From Burkholderiales bacterium (GTDB taxonomy: Bacteria; Pseudomonadota; Gammaproteobacteria; Burkholderiales; Burkholderiaceae_C), in contig JANXTP010000325.1 of assembly GCA_025352345.1 (NCBI GenBank), positions 1 through 23,707 of the forward strand: a stretch of 23,707 bases of DNA. The letters are read 5' to 3'. Both the position numbers and the translations under genes were made by a program. Below are positions 1 to 7,924 of the stretch, piece by piece. Numbering within the stretch: the first letter of the stretch is position 1; each line of letters opens with the position of its first letter. Below the pieces are notes generated by a model, which ran no database searches, was not told the DNA's origin, and saw nothing but the letters and a program-made list of their open reading frames with translations.

Positions 1-34
1 ATCGGTGGCTCCTGGAGACAGAAAAGATTCTAGA

Positions 35-56
35 GCGGGGCGCTGTAGGGCCCCGC
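35..56. terminator. GC-rich hairpin, possible terminator of the gene upstream of the window
   Basis: A perfect 7-bp inverted repeat (35-41 with 50-56) encloses an 8-nt loop. No T-tract follows, so this is at best a weak intrinsic terminator for whatever lies to the left. It sits between that unseen gene and mutM. Confidence 0.3.
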
Positions 57-83
57 CGGCCCGGTACGACCTCGCTGGCTGCC

Positions 84-89
84 GATAAT
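84..89 (+). promoter_or_regulatory. Candidate -10 element of mutM
   Basis: GATAAT lies 6 nt before the mutM ATG. No convincing -35 is visible at the usual distance and there is no Shine-Dalgarno between it and the start. If it is used, transcription would begin at or next to the ATG and the message would be leaderless. Confidence 0.35.
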
Positions 90-95
90 TCCGTC

Positions 96-947
96 ATGCC
101 TGAACTGCCGGAAGTCGAAGTCACCCGCCTGAGCTTTGCCGATCGCATCGGCGGGGCGGTCGTCACCGGCGTGCGTGTGGGCAAGCCCCTGCGCTGGCCG
201 CTGGGCATCGAACCCTCGCAGCTGAAGGGTTTGCGCGTCGGTGAAGTCACCCGGCGTGGCAAATACCTGTGGCTGTCGCTGCGGTCGGCTGACCGCTCGA
301 CGACGGCTCATCCGCCCAGTGACGGCGGCCTGCTGCTGCACCTGGGCATGTCGGGCTCTCTGGCCTTCAGCCCCCAGCCCGCGCTGCCCGGCCCACACGA
401 CCACTTTGATCTGGCCACCGACCGCGGCACCTTGCGCCTGACCGACCCTCGCCGCTTCGGCGCGGTGGTGTGGTCGCCTGCGCTGGACACGGGCATGGCC
501 GGCAAGCTGCTGGCCAGCCTCGGTCTGGAGCCCTTCGATGTCGCCTTCGACGGCGCGCACCTGCATGCCGCCTTGCAGCGCCGCCGCGTGGCCGTCAAGC
601 TGGCGCTGCTGGGTGGTGACATCGTCGTCGGTGCCGGCAACATTTATGCGTGCGAGGCCCTTTTCACCGCGGGGATCGACCCGCGCACCCGCAGCGACCG
701 GCTGAGCCGCCCCCGCTGCCAGCGACTGGCGCAGGCGATACGGCAGACGCTGCAAGCCGCGCTTGACCTCGGCGGCTCGACGCTGCGCGATTTTCGCGAC
801 GCCCACGGCATGACCGGTCAGTTCCAGCTGAGTGCGCGGGTGTATGGCCGTGCCGGGCAACCTTGCACCGTGTGCGCCACGTCGGTGCGGCGCATCGTGC
901 AAGGGCAGCGCTCGACCTTCTTTTGCCCGACCTGCCAAAAGCGTTGA
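96..947 (+). CDS. mutM: Formamidopyrimidine-DNA glycosylase (MutM/Fpg)
   Basis: This bifunctional DNA glycosylase/AP lyase removes 8-oxoguanine and formamidopyrimidines opposite C. The protein has 283 residues, a little above the usual ~270. It opens with MPELPEVEVTR, giving the catalytic N-terminal Pro2 and Glu3. It has the HLGMSG strand, the DPRRFG segment, the VGAGNIYACE helix-two-turn-helix region, and a C-terminal zinc finger with paired cysteines (CTVC and CPTC). The start is fixed because Pro must follow the initiator Met. No Shine-Dalgarno is present; a GATAAT lies 6 nt upstream. mutY, which acts in the same 8-oxoguanine repair pathway, is two genes downstream. The segment before GNIYA reads LLGGDIVVGA rather than the more common LMDQ..VVGV form, a mild divergence that should not affect function. 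Confidence 0.97.
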   Translation: MPELPEVEVTRLSFADRIGGAVVTGVRVGKPLRWPLGIEPSQLKGLRVGEVTRRGKYLWLSLRSADRSTTAHPPSDGGLLLHLGMSGSLAFSPQPALPGPHDHFDLATDRGTLRLTDPRRFGAVVWSPALDTGMAGKLLASLGLEPFDVAFDGAHLHAALQRRRVAVKLALLGGDIVVGAGNIYACEALFTAGIDPRTRSDRLSRPRCQRLAQAIRQTLQAALDLGGSTLRDFRDAHGMTGQFQLSARVYGRAGQPCTVCATSVRRIVQGQRSTFFCPTCQKR

Positions 948-978
948 GCAGTGGGCGTGGAACAGTGGGCGTTGAGCA
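941..978 (+). repeat. Short direct repeat overlapping the mutM 3' end
   Basis: GCGTTGAGCA occurs at 941-950 and 969-978, and CAGTGGGCGT at 949-958 and 963-972, so the mutM tail is partly duplicated just past its stop codon. It looks like a small slippage or duplication scar. The rest of the gap to 1111 shows no gene. Confidence 0.6.
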
Positions 979-1111
979 CCAGCTCAAAAAAGGGCAAGAG
1001 ACCGGTTGTTTCTCGCGATGCACTGCTGCCTGCTTGCCCTAGCATGACACGGCTAGAAGCTCGAAAGGGCTGCGGCATCGCCCGACCCATGCAACACAGT
1101 CCGATTGCGCC

Positions 1112-3103
1112 ATGACCACCGCTTTTTCCGGTCGTTTCGATGAACTCAACCAATGGCGCGATGGGGTGCGTGCGCGTTTGGATGACCTGGCGGCTTTTCT
1201 GGCGGAGCAAGGGCCACCCGATGCCTCCGAGCAGTCGCAGCTCGCCTCGCTGAGGCAGCGCTTGTCCACCGACAAACTGATCGTCGCCTTTGTTGGTGAG
1301 TTCTCGCGCGGCAAGTCCGAGCTGATCAACGCGATCTTCTTTGCCGACACCGGGCGCCGCGTGCTGCCAGCCACGCCGGGGCGCACGACGATGTGCCCGG
1401 TCGAGCTTTCATACGATCCGGCACACCCAATCACGGTGTCGCTTTTGCCCATCGCCACCCGGTTGGCGGGCACCTCGCTCACCGAGCTGCGGCGCGATCC
1501 CCAGGCGTGGACGCATGTGCCGCTCGACGCGACACGCCCTGAACACCTGTCGAGCGCACTGCGCGAGGTGATGGGCACGCAGCGGGTGTCGATCGCCGAG
1601 GCACTGGCGCTCGGTCTGTGGGACGAATCGAATGCCGAGAACAATCCGATTCCCGACGACAGCGGTCGCGTCGAGGTGCCGGCCTGGCGCCATGCGCTGA
1701 TCAACTACCCGCATCCCCTGCTGCGCCAGGGGCTGGTGGTGTTGGACACGCCGGGGCTCAATGCGCTCGGGGCCGAGCCGGAGCTGACCCTGGGCCTGCT
1801 GCCGTCGGCGCATGCCACAGTGTTCATGGTCGGTGCCGACACCGGGGTGACGCAGTCCGACATGGCCATCTGGCGCGATCACCTGGGCAGCCGCCAGGGC
1901 GCTGCCTTCGTCGTGCTCAACAAGATCGACGCGCTGCGTGATCCCTTGCTGACACCGTCGCAGGTGGCCGCGCACATCGAGGCGCAGCGCACTGCCACCG
2001 CACGACTGTTGGGGGTGCCCGCGCACCGGGTGTTCGCACTGTCGGCGCGGCAGGCGCTGGTCGCGCGTGTCGAGTCCGATGCCGATGGCCTGGCCTCCAG
2101 CCGCATGGCCGAGTTCGAAGCCGCGCTGTCGGCCGAGCTGCTGCCGCAACGGCAACAGGTGCTGCGGCGCTTGATCAACGACACCGTCACCCAACTGCAG
2201 CAGCGCGCGTCGCGGCGTCTCGGCGATGCGCGCCGGCAGATTGCCGAGCAGATGCTCGAACTGCGCGGACTGCGCGGCAAGAGCAGCGGCCGGCTGCGCA
2301 CGATCCGTCAGCGCATCGAGCAGGAGGCGCTTGAATTCGAGCACTGCCATTCGCGGCTGGTGGCGTTGCGGGGCCTGCACTCGCGTCTGCTCGACACCGC
2401 GCTCGATGGGCTGTCGGAAGACCAGCTCAAGGCCGAAGTCGACAGTCTGGTGGCGGACATCAAGGCCAGTGTGCTGAAGCTCGGCGCCCGCAAGGCGTTC
2501 ATTGCAGCCTGTGCCAGGCTGCGTACGCGCCTCCAGCAGGCCAGTACCCAGGCGCAGGAAATGCGCGACATGCTGGCCGGCACCTTCAGCCACCTGAACG
2601 CCGAATTCGGATTCGGTCTGGTGCTGATGCCGGGCCCCGACCTATCGCGGTTTTCCGACGAGCTGAACGCCATCGAACGCAGCTACACCCAGTACCTCGG
2701 GCTCGGCCAAGCCCTGCGCCTGTCGCAGCCGCAGTTCATGGGCCAGTTCCGCCGCATGCTGCTCGCGCGGCTGGACCCTGCCTGGGACGGCGCGCGCAGC
2801 GACATCGAGTCGTGGAATGGCGCCATGACGACGCATGTCGAGGTGCAGTTGCACGAACGCCGGCGCAGCTTCCAGAAGCGGGCCGAGGCGCTGTCGCGCA
2901 TCCGCGGTGCCTCTGATGAGCTGGAGCTGCGCATCGCCGACCTCGAACAGCAGGACGCCCAGCTGCAAACCCGCCTCGAGCGTCTTGCGGTCGTGGCGCA
3001 GGCGGTGCAGGCCAGTGCGGCCACCGCTGTGGCATCGGAAGGCAACATCGACGTCTCATTGCTCTTCGACGAATTCGTCTCGGTGCGTCAGGCGCATGCC
3101 TGA
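1112..3103 (+). CDS. Bacterial dynamin-like GTPase
   Basis: A 663-residue large GTPase of the dynamin superfamily, which remodels or tethers membranes using GTP. All core motifs are visible: G1 P-loop GEFSRGKS at 62-69, G2 threonines in ATPGRTTM around 87-94, G3 DTPG at 212-215 and G4 NKID at 270-273. The C-terminal ~300 residues are rich in Leu, Arg, Glu and Gln with heptad-like spacing, as expected for the helical stalk; no clear transmembrane segment is seen. The stop codon is followed directly by the mutY ATG, so the two genes are probably translationally coupled. The role of such a GTPase between two DNA repair glycosylases is unknown. The family call is secure; the exact function is not. 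Confidence 0.9.
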   Translation: MTTAFSGRFDELNQWRDGVRARLDDLAAFLAEQGPPDASEQSQLASLRQRLSTDKLIVAFVGEFSRGKSELINAIFFADTGRRVLPATPGRTTMCPVELSYDPAHPITVSLLPIATRLAGTSLTELRRDPQAWTHVPLDATRPEHLSSALREVMGTQRVSIAEALALGLWDESNAENNPIPDDSGRVEVPAWRHALINYPHPLLRQGLVVLDTPGLNALGAEPELTLGLLPSAHATVFMVGADTGVTQSDMAIWRDHLGSRQGAAFVVLNKIDALRDPLLTPSQVAAHIEAQRTATARLLGVPAHRVFALSARQALVARVESDADGLASSRMAEFEAALSAELLPQRQQVLRRLINDTVTQLQQRASRRLGDARRQIAEQMLELRGLRGKSSGRLRTIRQRIEQEALEFEHCHSRLVALRGLHSRLLDTALDGLSEDQLKAEVDSLVADIKASVLKLGARKAFIAACARLRTRLQQASTQAQEMRDMLAGTFSHLNAEFGFGLVLMPGPDLSRFSDELNAIERSYTQYLGLGQALRLSQPQFMGQFRRMLLARLDPAWDGARSDIESWNGAMTTHVEVQLHERRRSFQKRAEALSRIRGASDELELRIADLEQQDAQLQTRLERLAVVAQAVQASAATAVASEGNIDVSLLFDEFVSVRQAHA

Positions 3104-4150
3104 ATGACGCCGCCGGTGGCGTTCTCGGCGCAGCTCATCGAATGGCAGCAGCAGCACGGCCGTCACGGGCTGCCGTGGCAGCACACCCGCGATCCGTACC
3201 GCGTCTGGCTGTCGGAAATCATGCTGCAGCAAACGCAGGTGACGACGGTGCTGGCGTACTACGACCGCTTCCTGCAACGCTTCCCCGACGTGGCCGCACT
3301 GGCGGCGGCGACGCAGGATGAGGTGCTGGGGTTGTGGAGCGGCCTGGGTTACTACAGCCGCGCGCGCAACCTGCATCGATGCGCGCAAGTCGTGGTGGCC
3401 GAGCACGGCGGGCAATTCCCGCGCTCCAGCGAGCACTTGCAAAGCCTGCCCGGCATCGGCCGCTCGACGGCGGCTGCGGTCGCCGCGTTCTGCTTCGGCG
3501 AGCGGGTGGCGATCCTCGACGGCAATGTCAAGCGGGTGCTGACGCGGGTGCTCGGCTTCGACGGTGATCTGGCCGAGGCCGCGCAAGAACGTGCGCTGTG
3601 GGCCCAGGCGACTGCGCTGCTGCCTGACGATGGCATCGAGCCGTACACGCAGGGCTTGATGGACCTGGGGGCGACGCTGTGCAGCACACGTGCGCCGCAG
3701 TGCCTGCTGTGCCCTGTGCGCGAGCGCTGCGTCGCGGCTGCCACGCAGACGCAGGCGCGCTTTCCGGTGAAGACCCGCAAGCTCAAGCGCGGCAAGCGCG
3801 AACATGTCTGGCTGTGGCTGCGCTGGCGCGATCGGGTGTGGCTGGTGCAGCGGCCCGATCGAGGGGTGTGGGCCGGGCTGTGGAGCCTGCCGGAATTCGA
3901 CACGGCCACTGACTTCGAACGGCACTGCGCCGCGTGGCCTGGCCGCGCCGACACGCTGACCTCGTTCACCCATGTGCTGACGCACCTCGACTGGACCTTG
4001 CATCCGGTGCGCTGGGAACTGCCGCCCAATGTCGACGGCACGACAGCTGGTGGCATCGTCGCCGCCTGGCCGACCGGGCGCTGGTTCACGCAGGACGAGG
4101 CGCTGGCCGCCGGCCTGCCCGCACCGCTGCGCAAACTGCTGCTGAGTTGA
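3104..4150 (+). CDS. mutY: Adenine DNA glycosylase MutY
   Basis: MutY removes adenine mispaired with 8-oxoguanine and so backs up MutM. The 348-residue protein has the catalytic Glu in SEIMLQQTQV near residue 37, the helix-hairpin-helix LPGIGRSTA, the catalytic Asp in ILDGNVKRV, and a 4Fe-4S ligand set with C-x6-C-x2-C-x5-C spacing (CSTRAPQC..C.....C). A C-terminal NUDIX-like domain, which recognises 8-oxoguanine, follows from about residue 225. The start codon immediately follows the stop of the dynamin-like gene (TGAATG). No independent Shine-Dalgarno is obvious, which fits coupled translation. It converges with rapZ, leaving only 31 bp between the stops. Confidence 0.97.
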   Translation: MTPPVAFSAQLIEWQQQHGRHGLPWQHTRDPYRVWLSEIMLQQTQVTTVLAYYDRFLQRFPDVAALAAATQDEVLGLWSGLGYYSRARNLHRCAQVVVAEHGGQFPRSSEHLQSLPGIGRSTAAAVAAFCFGERVAILDGNVKRVLTRVLGFDGDLAEAAQERALWAQATALLPDDGIEPYTQGLMDLGATLCSTRAPQCLLCPVRERCVAAATQTQARFPVKTRKLKRGKREHVWLWLRWRDRVWLVQRPDRGVWAGLWSLPEFDTATDFERHCAAWPGRADTLTSFTHVLTHLDWTLHPVRWELPPNVDGTTAGGIVAAWPTGRWFTQDEALAAGLPAPLRKLLLS

Positions 4151-4151
4151 C

Positions 4152-4171
4152 GCGCAGGATGGGCGCTGCGC
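4152..4171. terminator. Weak inverted repeat between convergent mutY and rapZ
   Basis: GCGCAG (4152-4157) can pair with CTGCGC (4166-4171) across an 8-nt loop. It sits between the converging stop codons, where a bidirectional terminator is expected, but the stem is short and no T-tract is present. Confidence 0.25.
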
Positions 4172-4181
4172 CGCAGGCGGC

Positions 4182-5174
4182 TCAGTCGCGTGCGTCGAGC
4201 TCGCGGTGGCGGATCAGCGTGACGGTGCGGCGGGCGAAGCGGCGCGCCAGCATTTCGACGAAGTAGACCGAGCGGTGCTGGCCGCCGGTGCAGCCGATGG
4301 CCACCGTCAGGTAGCTGCGCTGGTCGTTGTTGAAGGCCGGCAGCCAGCGCGTCAAGAAGGCGTCGATCTGCGCCAGCATCTCGACCACATCGGGCTGCGC
4401 TTCGAGGTAGGCCACCACCGCCGCATCGCGGCCGTCCTGCGGCCGCAACTCGCGCACGTAATGCGGGTTGGGCAACACGCGCACATCGAACACATAGTCA
4501 GCGTCCAGCGGTACGCCGTGCTTGAAGGCGAACGACTCGAAGACCAGCGTCAACCGGTTGCCGGTGCCGCTCATCAGGTCGCGGATCCAGAGGCGCAGCT
4601 GGGCGGGGCGCAGCTGGCTGGTGTCGATCACCGTCGAGACCTCGCGCAGGCCGGACAGCAGCTCGCGCTCGAGTTCGATCGCATCGATCAGTGCCCGGTG
4701 GCCATCGGGGGCCGAGACCCGTTCGAGGTCAAGATCGCCAGGGATCGTGTAGCCCGTGTCGTCGTCGTTGCGATGACCTTGAGCATGCCCCGGGCCCTGC
4801 GACAAAGGGTGCGGCCGGCGCGTCTCGGAGAAGCGGCGCACCAGCGCATCGGTGCTGGCATCTAGGAAGATCGAGCGCACCCGCACGCCCTCGTCGTTGA
4901 GCTGCTTCATCAGCGGCAGCAGGTGCGGCAGCGAACCGGCACTGCGCACATCGACGGCGATCGCCACGCGCTGGTCGTTCAGCCGGTGTTCCAGTTGCAG
5001 AAAACCGCGCAGCAACTCGGGCGGCAGGTTGTCGATGCAGAAGAAGCCGGCATCCTCCAGCGCATGCAGTGCGACCGATTTGCCCGAGCCCGAAATGCCA
5101 GTGACGAGCACGACCTCGCGCGCGGCCGTGGCGTCGACGGGCGCGCCCGGGTCGCCGCGTTCTGTCGACGTCAT
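4182..5174 (-). CDS. rapZ: RNase adapter protein RapZ
   Basis: RapZ is a nucleotide-binding protein which in enterobacteria guides RNase E to the sRNA GlmZ and so controls glucosamine-6-phosphate synthase. Walker A GISGSGKS lies at 26-33, followed by GFFCIDNLP; the conserved C-terminal signature GCTGGQHRSVY is at 294-304. The protein has 330 residues against about 284 in E. coli. Most of the excess is a charged insertion near residues 127-160, between RRPHPLS and the IELERELL helix, plus an ~18-residue N-terminal extension. Its ATG overlaps the recN stop by 4 nt (ATGA), so the two are translationally coupled. No ptsN/ptsO neighbours are present here, unlike in the enterobacterial rpoN locus. 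The RNA target in this organism is unknown. Confidence 0.95.
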   Translation of the reverse strand: MTSTERGDPGAPVDATAAREVVLVTGISGSGKSVALHALEDAGFFCIDNLPPELLRGFLQLEHRLNDQRVAIAVDVRSAGSLPHLLPLMKQLNDEGVRVRSIFLDASTDALVRRFSETRRPHPLSQGPGHAQGHRNDDDTGYTIPGDLDLERVSAPDGHRALIDAIELERELLSGLREVSTVIDTSQLRPAQLRLWIRDLMSGTGNRLTLVFESFAFKHGVPLDADYVFDVRVLPNPHYVRELRPQDGRDAAVVAYLEAQPDVVEMLAQIDAFLTRWLPAFNNDQRSYLTVAIGCTGGQHRSVYFVEMLARRFARRTVTLIRHRELDARD

Positions 5175-6874
5175 GATGGCTTCTCCCCTGGTGTCGGCGA
5201 CAGGTCAGCAGCCGGCGTCAGACCCATCGCCAGCATCTCCTGCGCGTGCGCGAGGCTGGTGTCCGACAGCCGCTCGCCCGCCAGCATGCGGGCGATCTCG
5301 ACCACGCGGGCTTCGCCCGCGACCCCATGAACCTCGCTGCGCACCATGCCGTCGCCCGGGCGCTTCGACACCACGTGGTGGTGGTCCGCACAGGCCGCGA
5401 CCTGCGGCAGGTGGGTGACAGCCAGCACCTGCCGATCGGCGCCCAGTTGTTTCATCAGGCGCCCGACGGTGTCGGCTACCGCGCCGCCCACGCCGGCATC
5501 GATCTCGTCGAAGATCAGCGTGCCGGCGCCGGCATCGCCTCGGCGCAACTGGCAGGTCGTCACTGCGATCGCCAGTGCGATGCGGGAGAGCTCGCCGCCG
5601 GAGGCCACCTTGGCCAGCGGCCTCGGCGTGCCACCCGCATGCCCGGCGACCAGGAACTCGGCGGATTCCATGCCGAAGGATTGCGGTGACTCCTGTGCCG
5701 TCAGCAGCACCTCGAAGCGACCCCCGACCATGCCGAGCTGCTGCATCGCCTGCGTGACGGCGTCGGCCAGCTTTGGGGCGGCTTTCCGACGGATCGCGGA
5801 CACGCGGGCGGCTTCGGCTTCGTAAGCCGATCGCGCGTGCGCCAGCCGTGCCCGCTGCGCGTCCAGGTCGGCCGCTGCGTCGAGTGCTTGCAGCTCGTCT
5901 TTCCACTGCGCCAGCAGCGCGGCCAGGTCGGCGGGCGGGCGGCGGTAGCGGCGCGCCAAGCCCATCCAGGCTGACAGCCGTTCGTCGAGTTCGCCGAGGC
6001 GCCGCGGATCGGTGTCGGTGTCGTTCAGGAAGCCCGACAGCGTGTGCGTCGCGTCCTGCAGTTGTGCCTGTGCGCCTTGCAGCACCTCGACCACCGCGGC
6101 GAGTTCACCATCGATCTCGGCCGCATCGCGCAGGCGGTCGATCGCGCGGCCGGTCAGCGTGTCGGCGCTGTCGTCGGCTTCGCTGATCACGGCCAGCGCT
6201 TCGCGTGCGGCATCGAGCAGGGTTTGTACATTGGCCAGCCGGGTGTGCTCGGTGTTCAGTTCAGCCCATTCATCGGCGCCGGGCGCCAGCTTGTCGACCT
6301 CGCCGATCTGCCAGGCCAGCCGTTCGCGCTCGCGCTCGATGTCGGCCTGCTGTGTTTGCGCCCGTGCCAGCGCGTCACTGGCGGCACGCCACTCGGCCCA
6401 GGCGCTGCCGAGCGCCTGGTTATCGGCCTTGGCATAGGCATCGAGCATGTCGCGCACCGCGGCCGGCCGGGTGAGGCTTTGCCAGGCGTGCTGGCCGTGG
6501 ATGTCCACCAGGTGATCGGCCACCTCGCGCAGCTGCGCGATCGTTGCTGTGCTGCCGTTGACCCAGGCCCGGCTCTTGCCCTGGGTGTCGATCGTGCGGC
6601 GCAGCAGCAGGCTGTCGCTGGCCTCGAAACCGGCCGCCGCCAACCAGCCGCTCAAGCCGGGCGGCGTGTCGAATTCGGCGCTGATCTCGCAGCGCTGCGC
6701 GCCCTCGCGCACCACGCTGACATCGCCCCGACCGCCAAGTGCCAGTTGCAATGCGTCGATCAGGATCGACTTGCCGGCGCCAGTTTCACCGGTCAGCACC
6801 GAGAAGCCGGCGGCCAGCTCCACGTCGAGCGTGGTGACGATGACGAAGTCGCGCAGGAACAGGCGCCGCCACAC
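5171..6874 (-). CDS. recN: DNA repair ATPase RecN
   Basis: RecN is an SMC-like ATPase that acts at double-strand breaks with RecA. Walker A is GETGAGKS near the N-terminus, the middle is long coiled coil, the signature motif is in ASGGELSRIALA, and Walker B is LIFDEIDAGVGG. The reading frame is open back to a TTG at 6916, but family members start almost at the LRDFVIV strand, so the GTG at 6874 (567 residues, MWRRLFLRDFVIV) is preferred. An 11-bp inverted repeat sits exactly on and upstream of this start. It follows nadK on the same strand and overlaps rapZ by 4 nt. No LexA-type CTGT-N8-ACAG box was found upstream, although recN is SOS-induced in E. coli. Confidence 0.94.
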   Translation of the reverse strand: MWRRLFLRDFVIVTTLDVELAAGFSVLTGETGAGKSILIDALQLALGGRGDVSVVREGAQRCEISAEFDTPPGLSGWLAAAGFEASDSLLLRRTIDTQGKSRAWVNGSTATIAQLREVADHLVDIHGQHAWQSLTRPAAVRDMLDAYAKADNQALGSAWAEWRAASDALARAQTQQADIERERERLAWQIGEVDKLAPGADEWAELNTEHTRLANVQTLLDAAREALAVISEADDSADTLTGRAIDRLRDAAEIDGELAAVVEVLQGAQAQLQDATHTLSGFLNDTDTDPRRLGELDERLSAWMGLARRYRRPPADLAALLAQWKDELQALDAAADLDAQRARLAHARSAYEAEAARVSAIRRKAAPKLADAVTQAMQQLGMVGGRFEVLLTAQESPQSFGMESAEFLVAGHAGGTPRPLAKVASGGELSRIALAIAVTTCQLRRGDAGAGTLIFDEIDAGVGGAVADTVGRLMKQLGADRQVLAVTHLPQVAACADHHHVVSKRPGDGMVRSEVHGVAGEARVVEIARMLAGERLSDTSLAHAQEMLAMGLTPAADLSPTPGEKPS

Positions 6875-6909
6875 GTCAGCGCCGCCCGGCCGCCCGAAGG
6901 CGCTGACGT
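6873..6909 (-). promoter_or_regulatory. Hairpin overlapping the preferred recN start codon
   Basis: A perfect 11-bp inverted repeat (6873-6883 with 6899-6909) has a 15-nt loop. In the recN transcript the 3' arm ends within the GTG start at 6874-6872. It could mask initiation, or be a DNA-level operator. Chance in GC-rich DNA cannot be excluded, but arm length and placement are notable. Confidence 0.4.
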
Positions 6910-6979
6910 TCACCAAGGGCCACGAAGGGGGCCCCTGCGGGCCCTGAGGGCAGCGAATGAAATGAGCGTGGGGGCCACA

Positions 6980-7855
6980 TCACGAGGTTCCTGAGTTCCA
7001 GTGCAGCTTGCGGCGCAGCGTGGCGTAGTAGCTCCAGCCTGGCGGGTGCAGGAAACGCGCTTGAAACGCCGCGCGGCGCACCGTGATACGGTCGCCGTGC
7101 AGCAGGCTGGCCAGGCTCTGCATGTCGAAATTGACACTGGCATCGCGGCCGGCAACGATCTCGACGCTGATCTCGCCCGAGTCGGGCAACACGATCGGCC
7201 GGTTCGACAGGTCGTGTGGCGCAATCGGCACCAGCACCAGCCCCGGGATGCTGTGGTGCAGGATGGGCCCGCCGGCCGACAGCGCGTACGCGGTGGAGCC
7301 GGTGGGCGACGCGATGATCAGACCGTCGGCGCGCAGGTTGGCGACGAACTCTCCGCCGATGGCGATCTTCAGCTCGACCATGCTCGAAGTGGCGCCGCGG
7401 CTGACGACCACGTCGTTCAGCGCGAAGGCCTCGAAAATCACTTCACCGTCGCGGTACACGCCGCCTTCGAGCATCGTGCGGTGTTCTTCTTCGTAGCTGC
7501 CGGCGATCATCGGCGCCAGCGCGGCGGCAAATTCGCCGATCGGCACGTCGGTGATGAAGCCCAGGCGCCCCTGGTTGATACCGACCAGCGGAATGTTGAA
7601 GCGGGCCATCTGGCGGGCGATGCCCAGCATCGTGCCGTCGCCGCCGACCACCACCGCGATGTCGCAGCACTTGCCCAACTCGGCAGGAGTCAAGGCGCCG
7701 TAGTCGGTGAGGCCGGTGTTCAGCGCGGTCTCGTGTTCCATCGATACCTCGAGACCCTGGCTGATCAGAAAGCGGGCGACTTCGTCGAGCACGCTGCGGC
7801 TGCCCAGCGCGTTGTACTTCCCAACCAATGCGGCATGACGAAACCGGCTTTTCAT
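6980..7855 (-). CDS. nadK: NAD kinase
   Basis: NadK phosphorylates NAD to NADP in the cytoplasm. The 291-residue protein has the diagnostic GGDGT motif (VVVGGDGTMLG), the GINQGRLGF segment, LNDVVVSRG (with Asp where many family members have Glu), and the glycine-rich SPTGSTAYALSAGGP motif, all in the usual order and spacing. The start MKSRFRHAALVGKY matches the normal beginning of the Rossmann-like strand. No Shine-Dalgarno is present; TGTAAT (7866-7861 on this strand) lies 5 nt upstream of the ATG. It is divergent from hrcA, with 69 bp between the start codons, and leads into recN after about 105 bp. Confidence 0.96.
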   Translation of the reverse strand: MKSRFRHAALVGKYNALGSRSVLDEVARFLISQGLEVSMEHETALNTGLTDYGALTPAELGKCCDIAVVVGGDGTMLGIARQMARFNIPLVGINQGRLGFITDVPIGEFAAALAPMIAGSYEEEHRTMLEGGVYRDGEVIFEAFALNDVVVSRGATSSMVELKIAIGGEFVANLRADGLIIASPTGSTAYALSAGGPILHHSIPGLVLVPIAPHDLSNRPIVLPDSGEISVEIVAGRDASVNFDMQSLASLLHGDRITVRRAAFQARFLHPPGWSYYATLRRKLHWNSGTS

Positions 7856-7860
7856 GCGGA

Positions 7861-7866
7861 ATTACA
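7861..7866 (-). promoter_or_regulatory. Candidate -10 element of nadK
   Basis: On the minus strand the hexamer reads TGTAAT, 5 nt before the nadK ATG. There is no good -35 at 16-18 nt and no Shine-Dalgarno, so this is only a candidate. It would give a leaderless message. Confidence 0.25.
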
Positions 7867-7910
7867 CCACAGCGTTTTTCGTGCACGAGGGTCAACAACC
7901 CCCTGCGCCC

Positions 7911-7916
7911 TACAAT
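7911..7916 (+). promoter_or_regulatory. Candidate -10 element of hrcA
   Basis: TACAAT is followed after 8 nt by the hrcA ATG. A similar context (ACCCCCTGC then CTACAAT) precedes the tRNA gene at 8951-8966, supporting it as a real -10 box in this genome. No strong -35 is seen. No CIRCE inverted repeat (TTAGCACTC-N9-GAGTGCTAA) is present in this intergenic region, so autoregulation by HrcA is not evident. Confidence 0.45.
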
Positions 7917-7924
7917 GAAAATGC

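Noticed and set aside
972..991. TTGAGC-ACCA-GCTCAA hairpin after mutM
   Set aside because: It is followed by A residues, not T, on the plus strand, and no T-tract follows on the minus strand, so it is not an intrinsic terminator.
7856..7924. CIRCE element for HrcA autoregulation
   Set aside because: No TTAGCACTC/GAGTGCTAA-like inverted repeat is present.
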